Positions 5,452 through 5,817 of a DNA stretch of 5,817 nt are shown one piece after another. The notes beneath the pieces were generated by a model, which saw only the letters and a list, made by a program, of their open reading frames with translations, was not told where the DNA came from and searched no databases. The translations under genes were made by a program, and so were the position numbers. The stretch's first letter is position 1; every line of letters starts with the position of its first letter. Origin of the DNA: Spirochaetales bacterium (lineage in GTDB: Bacteria; Spirochaetota; Spirochaetia; SPDA01); NCBI GenBank assembly GCA_004525155.1, contig SPDA01000154.1, forward strand, positions 1 through 5,817. The letters are read 5' to 3'.

Positions 5452-5817
5452 GCGGTCCTCTCCCTGCTGCGGGCGTCGTGGGTTTCCACGAACTGCCTGA
5501 AAACATGAATCCCTTCTTCTATGGCCTCCGTATCTATACCGGAATAGGAGAAACGGATGTAGCGTTCCGATTCCCCGGGCAGGGTCCTGCCGAAGTGGAG
5601 CCGCGTGCAGAAGGAGACCCCGGTAGCTTCCAGCACCGTTCGTCTGAAGGTTTCATAATCCGGAAGATTTAAGTGTTTCATGACCTCCGTCGCTCTGGGA
5701 AAAAGGTAAAAGGTGGAGTTAGGCAGACCACAGGTGACGCCCGGGATTTCGGACAGAAGTTTCCAGCAAAGGTCCCGTCTTGTTTTAAGTACGGATAAAA
5801 TATGCCTTGCTCCTTCC
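5448..5817 (-). CDS. PLP-dependent aminotransferase class I/II, C-terminal 122 residues; 5' end outside window
   Basis: The open frame runs from the window edge to TGA at 5448-5450 and covers the C-terminal small domain of a fold-type I aminotransferase. Recognisable stretches are GLPNSTFYLFPR (minus-strand codons within about 5697-5734), followed by FCTRLHFGRTLPGESERY and YIRFSYSGID. The Arg of YIRF (codon 5553-5555) is the expected substrate alpha-carboxylate-binding arginine. The PLP lysine lies upstream, outside the window. It transfers amino groups between an amino acid and a 2-oxo acid, but substrate specificity cannot be told from this fragment. The internal ATG at 5679-5681 is not the start, because similarity continues upstream of it. 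The 4-bp ATGA overlap with the transketolase-like gene suggests one operon and possibly a shared pathway. Confidence 0.88.
   Translation of the reverse strand, partial: EGARHILSVLKTRRDLCWKLLSEIPGVTCGLPNSTFYLFPRATEVMKHLNLPDYETFRRTVLEATGVSFCTRLHFGRTLPGESERYIRFSYSGIDTEAIEEGIHVFRQFVETHDARSRERTA
5460..5465 (-). promoter_or_regulatory. Ribosome binding site of the transketolase-like gene
   Basis: AGGGAG on the minus strand lies eight bases before the ATG at 5449-5451, inside the 3' end of the aminotransferase gene. It supports this start, which also gives the 4-bp ATGA overlap. Confidence 0.65.

Overview
The window is a bacterial segment of protein-coding genes, all read on the minus strand (right to left). 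It has tightly packed, partly overlapping open reading frames and clear Shine-Dalgarno sequences. The organism cannot be named from the sequence. The split glycine decarboxylase (separate gcvPA and gcvPB subunits) excludes lineages with a fused P-protein such as E. coli. It fits many Firmicutes, Thermotogae, spirochaetes and related groups. A spirochaete-like origin is only a weak impression from the GcvPB wording.

The right half (3109-5817) holds the 3' end of a class I/II PLP-dependent aminotransferase. Its stop overlaps by 4 bp (ATGA) the start of a 780-residue transketolase-family enzyme. That enzyme is about 100 residues longer than ordinary transketolases and has GEG where the family has the metal-binding GDG.

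A 148-bp AT-rich spacer (2961-3108) follows, the only real intergenic region. It carries a very good sigma70-type promoter (TTGTCA, 17 bp, TATAAT) that places the transcript start almost on the ATG of the next gene. It also holds several short dyads and recurring ATTGC elements that could be operator sites.

The left half (1-2960) is a glycine-cleavage operon: an Lrp/AsnC-family regulator, gcvH (lipoyl carrier), gcvPA and gcvPB, the last cut by the window edge. Gaps are short (29 and 18 bp) or negative (4-bp ATGA overlap), so the four genes are probably co-transcribed and controlled by their own first gene. gcvT and the lipoamide dehydrogenase gene are not in the window.

The most striking feature is in gcvPB. 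An in-frame TAG at codon 146 (positions 281-283) replaces a glutamate that is conserved from bacteria to human glycine decarboxylase. Reading frame and family similarity continue unbroken for 93 further codons to the window edge. This is either a nonsense mutation or sequence error (GAG to TAG), or an amber codon that is read through or recoded, for example as pyrrolysine. None of the five genuine stops in the window is TAG.
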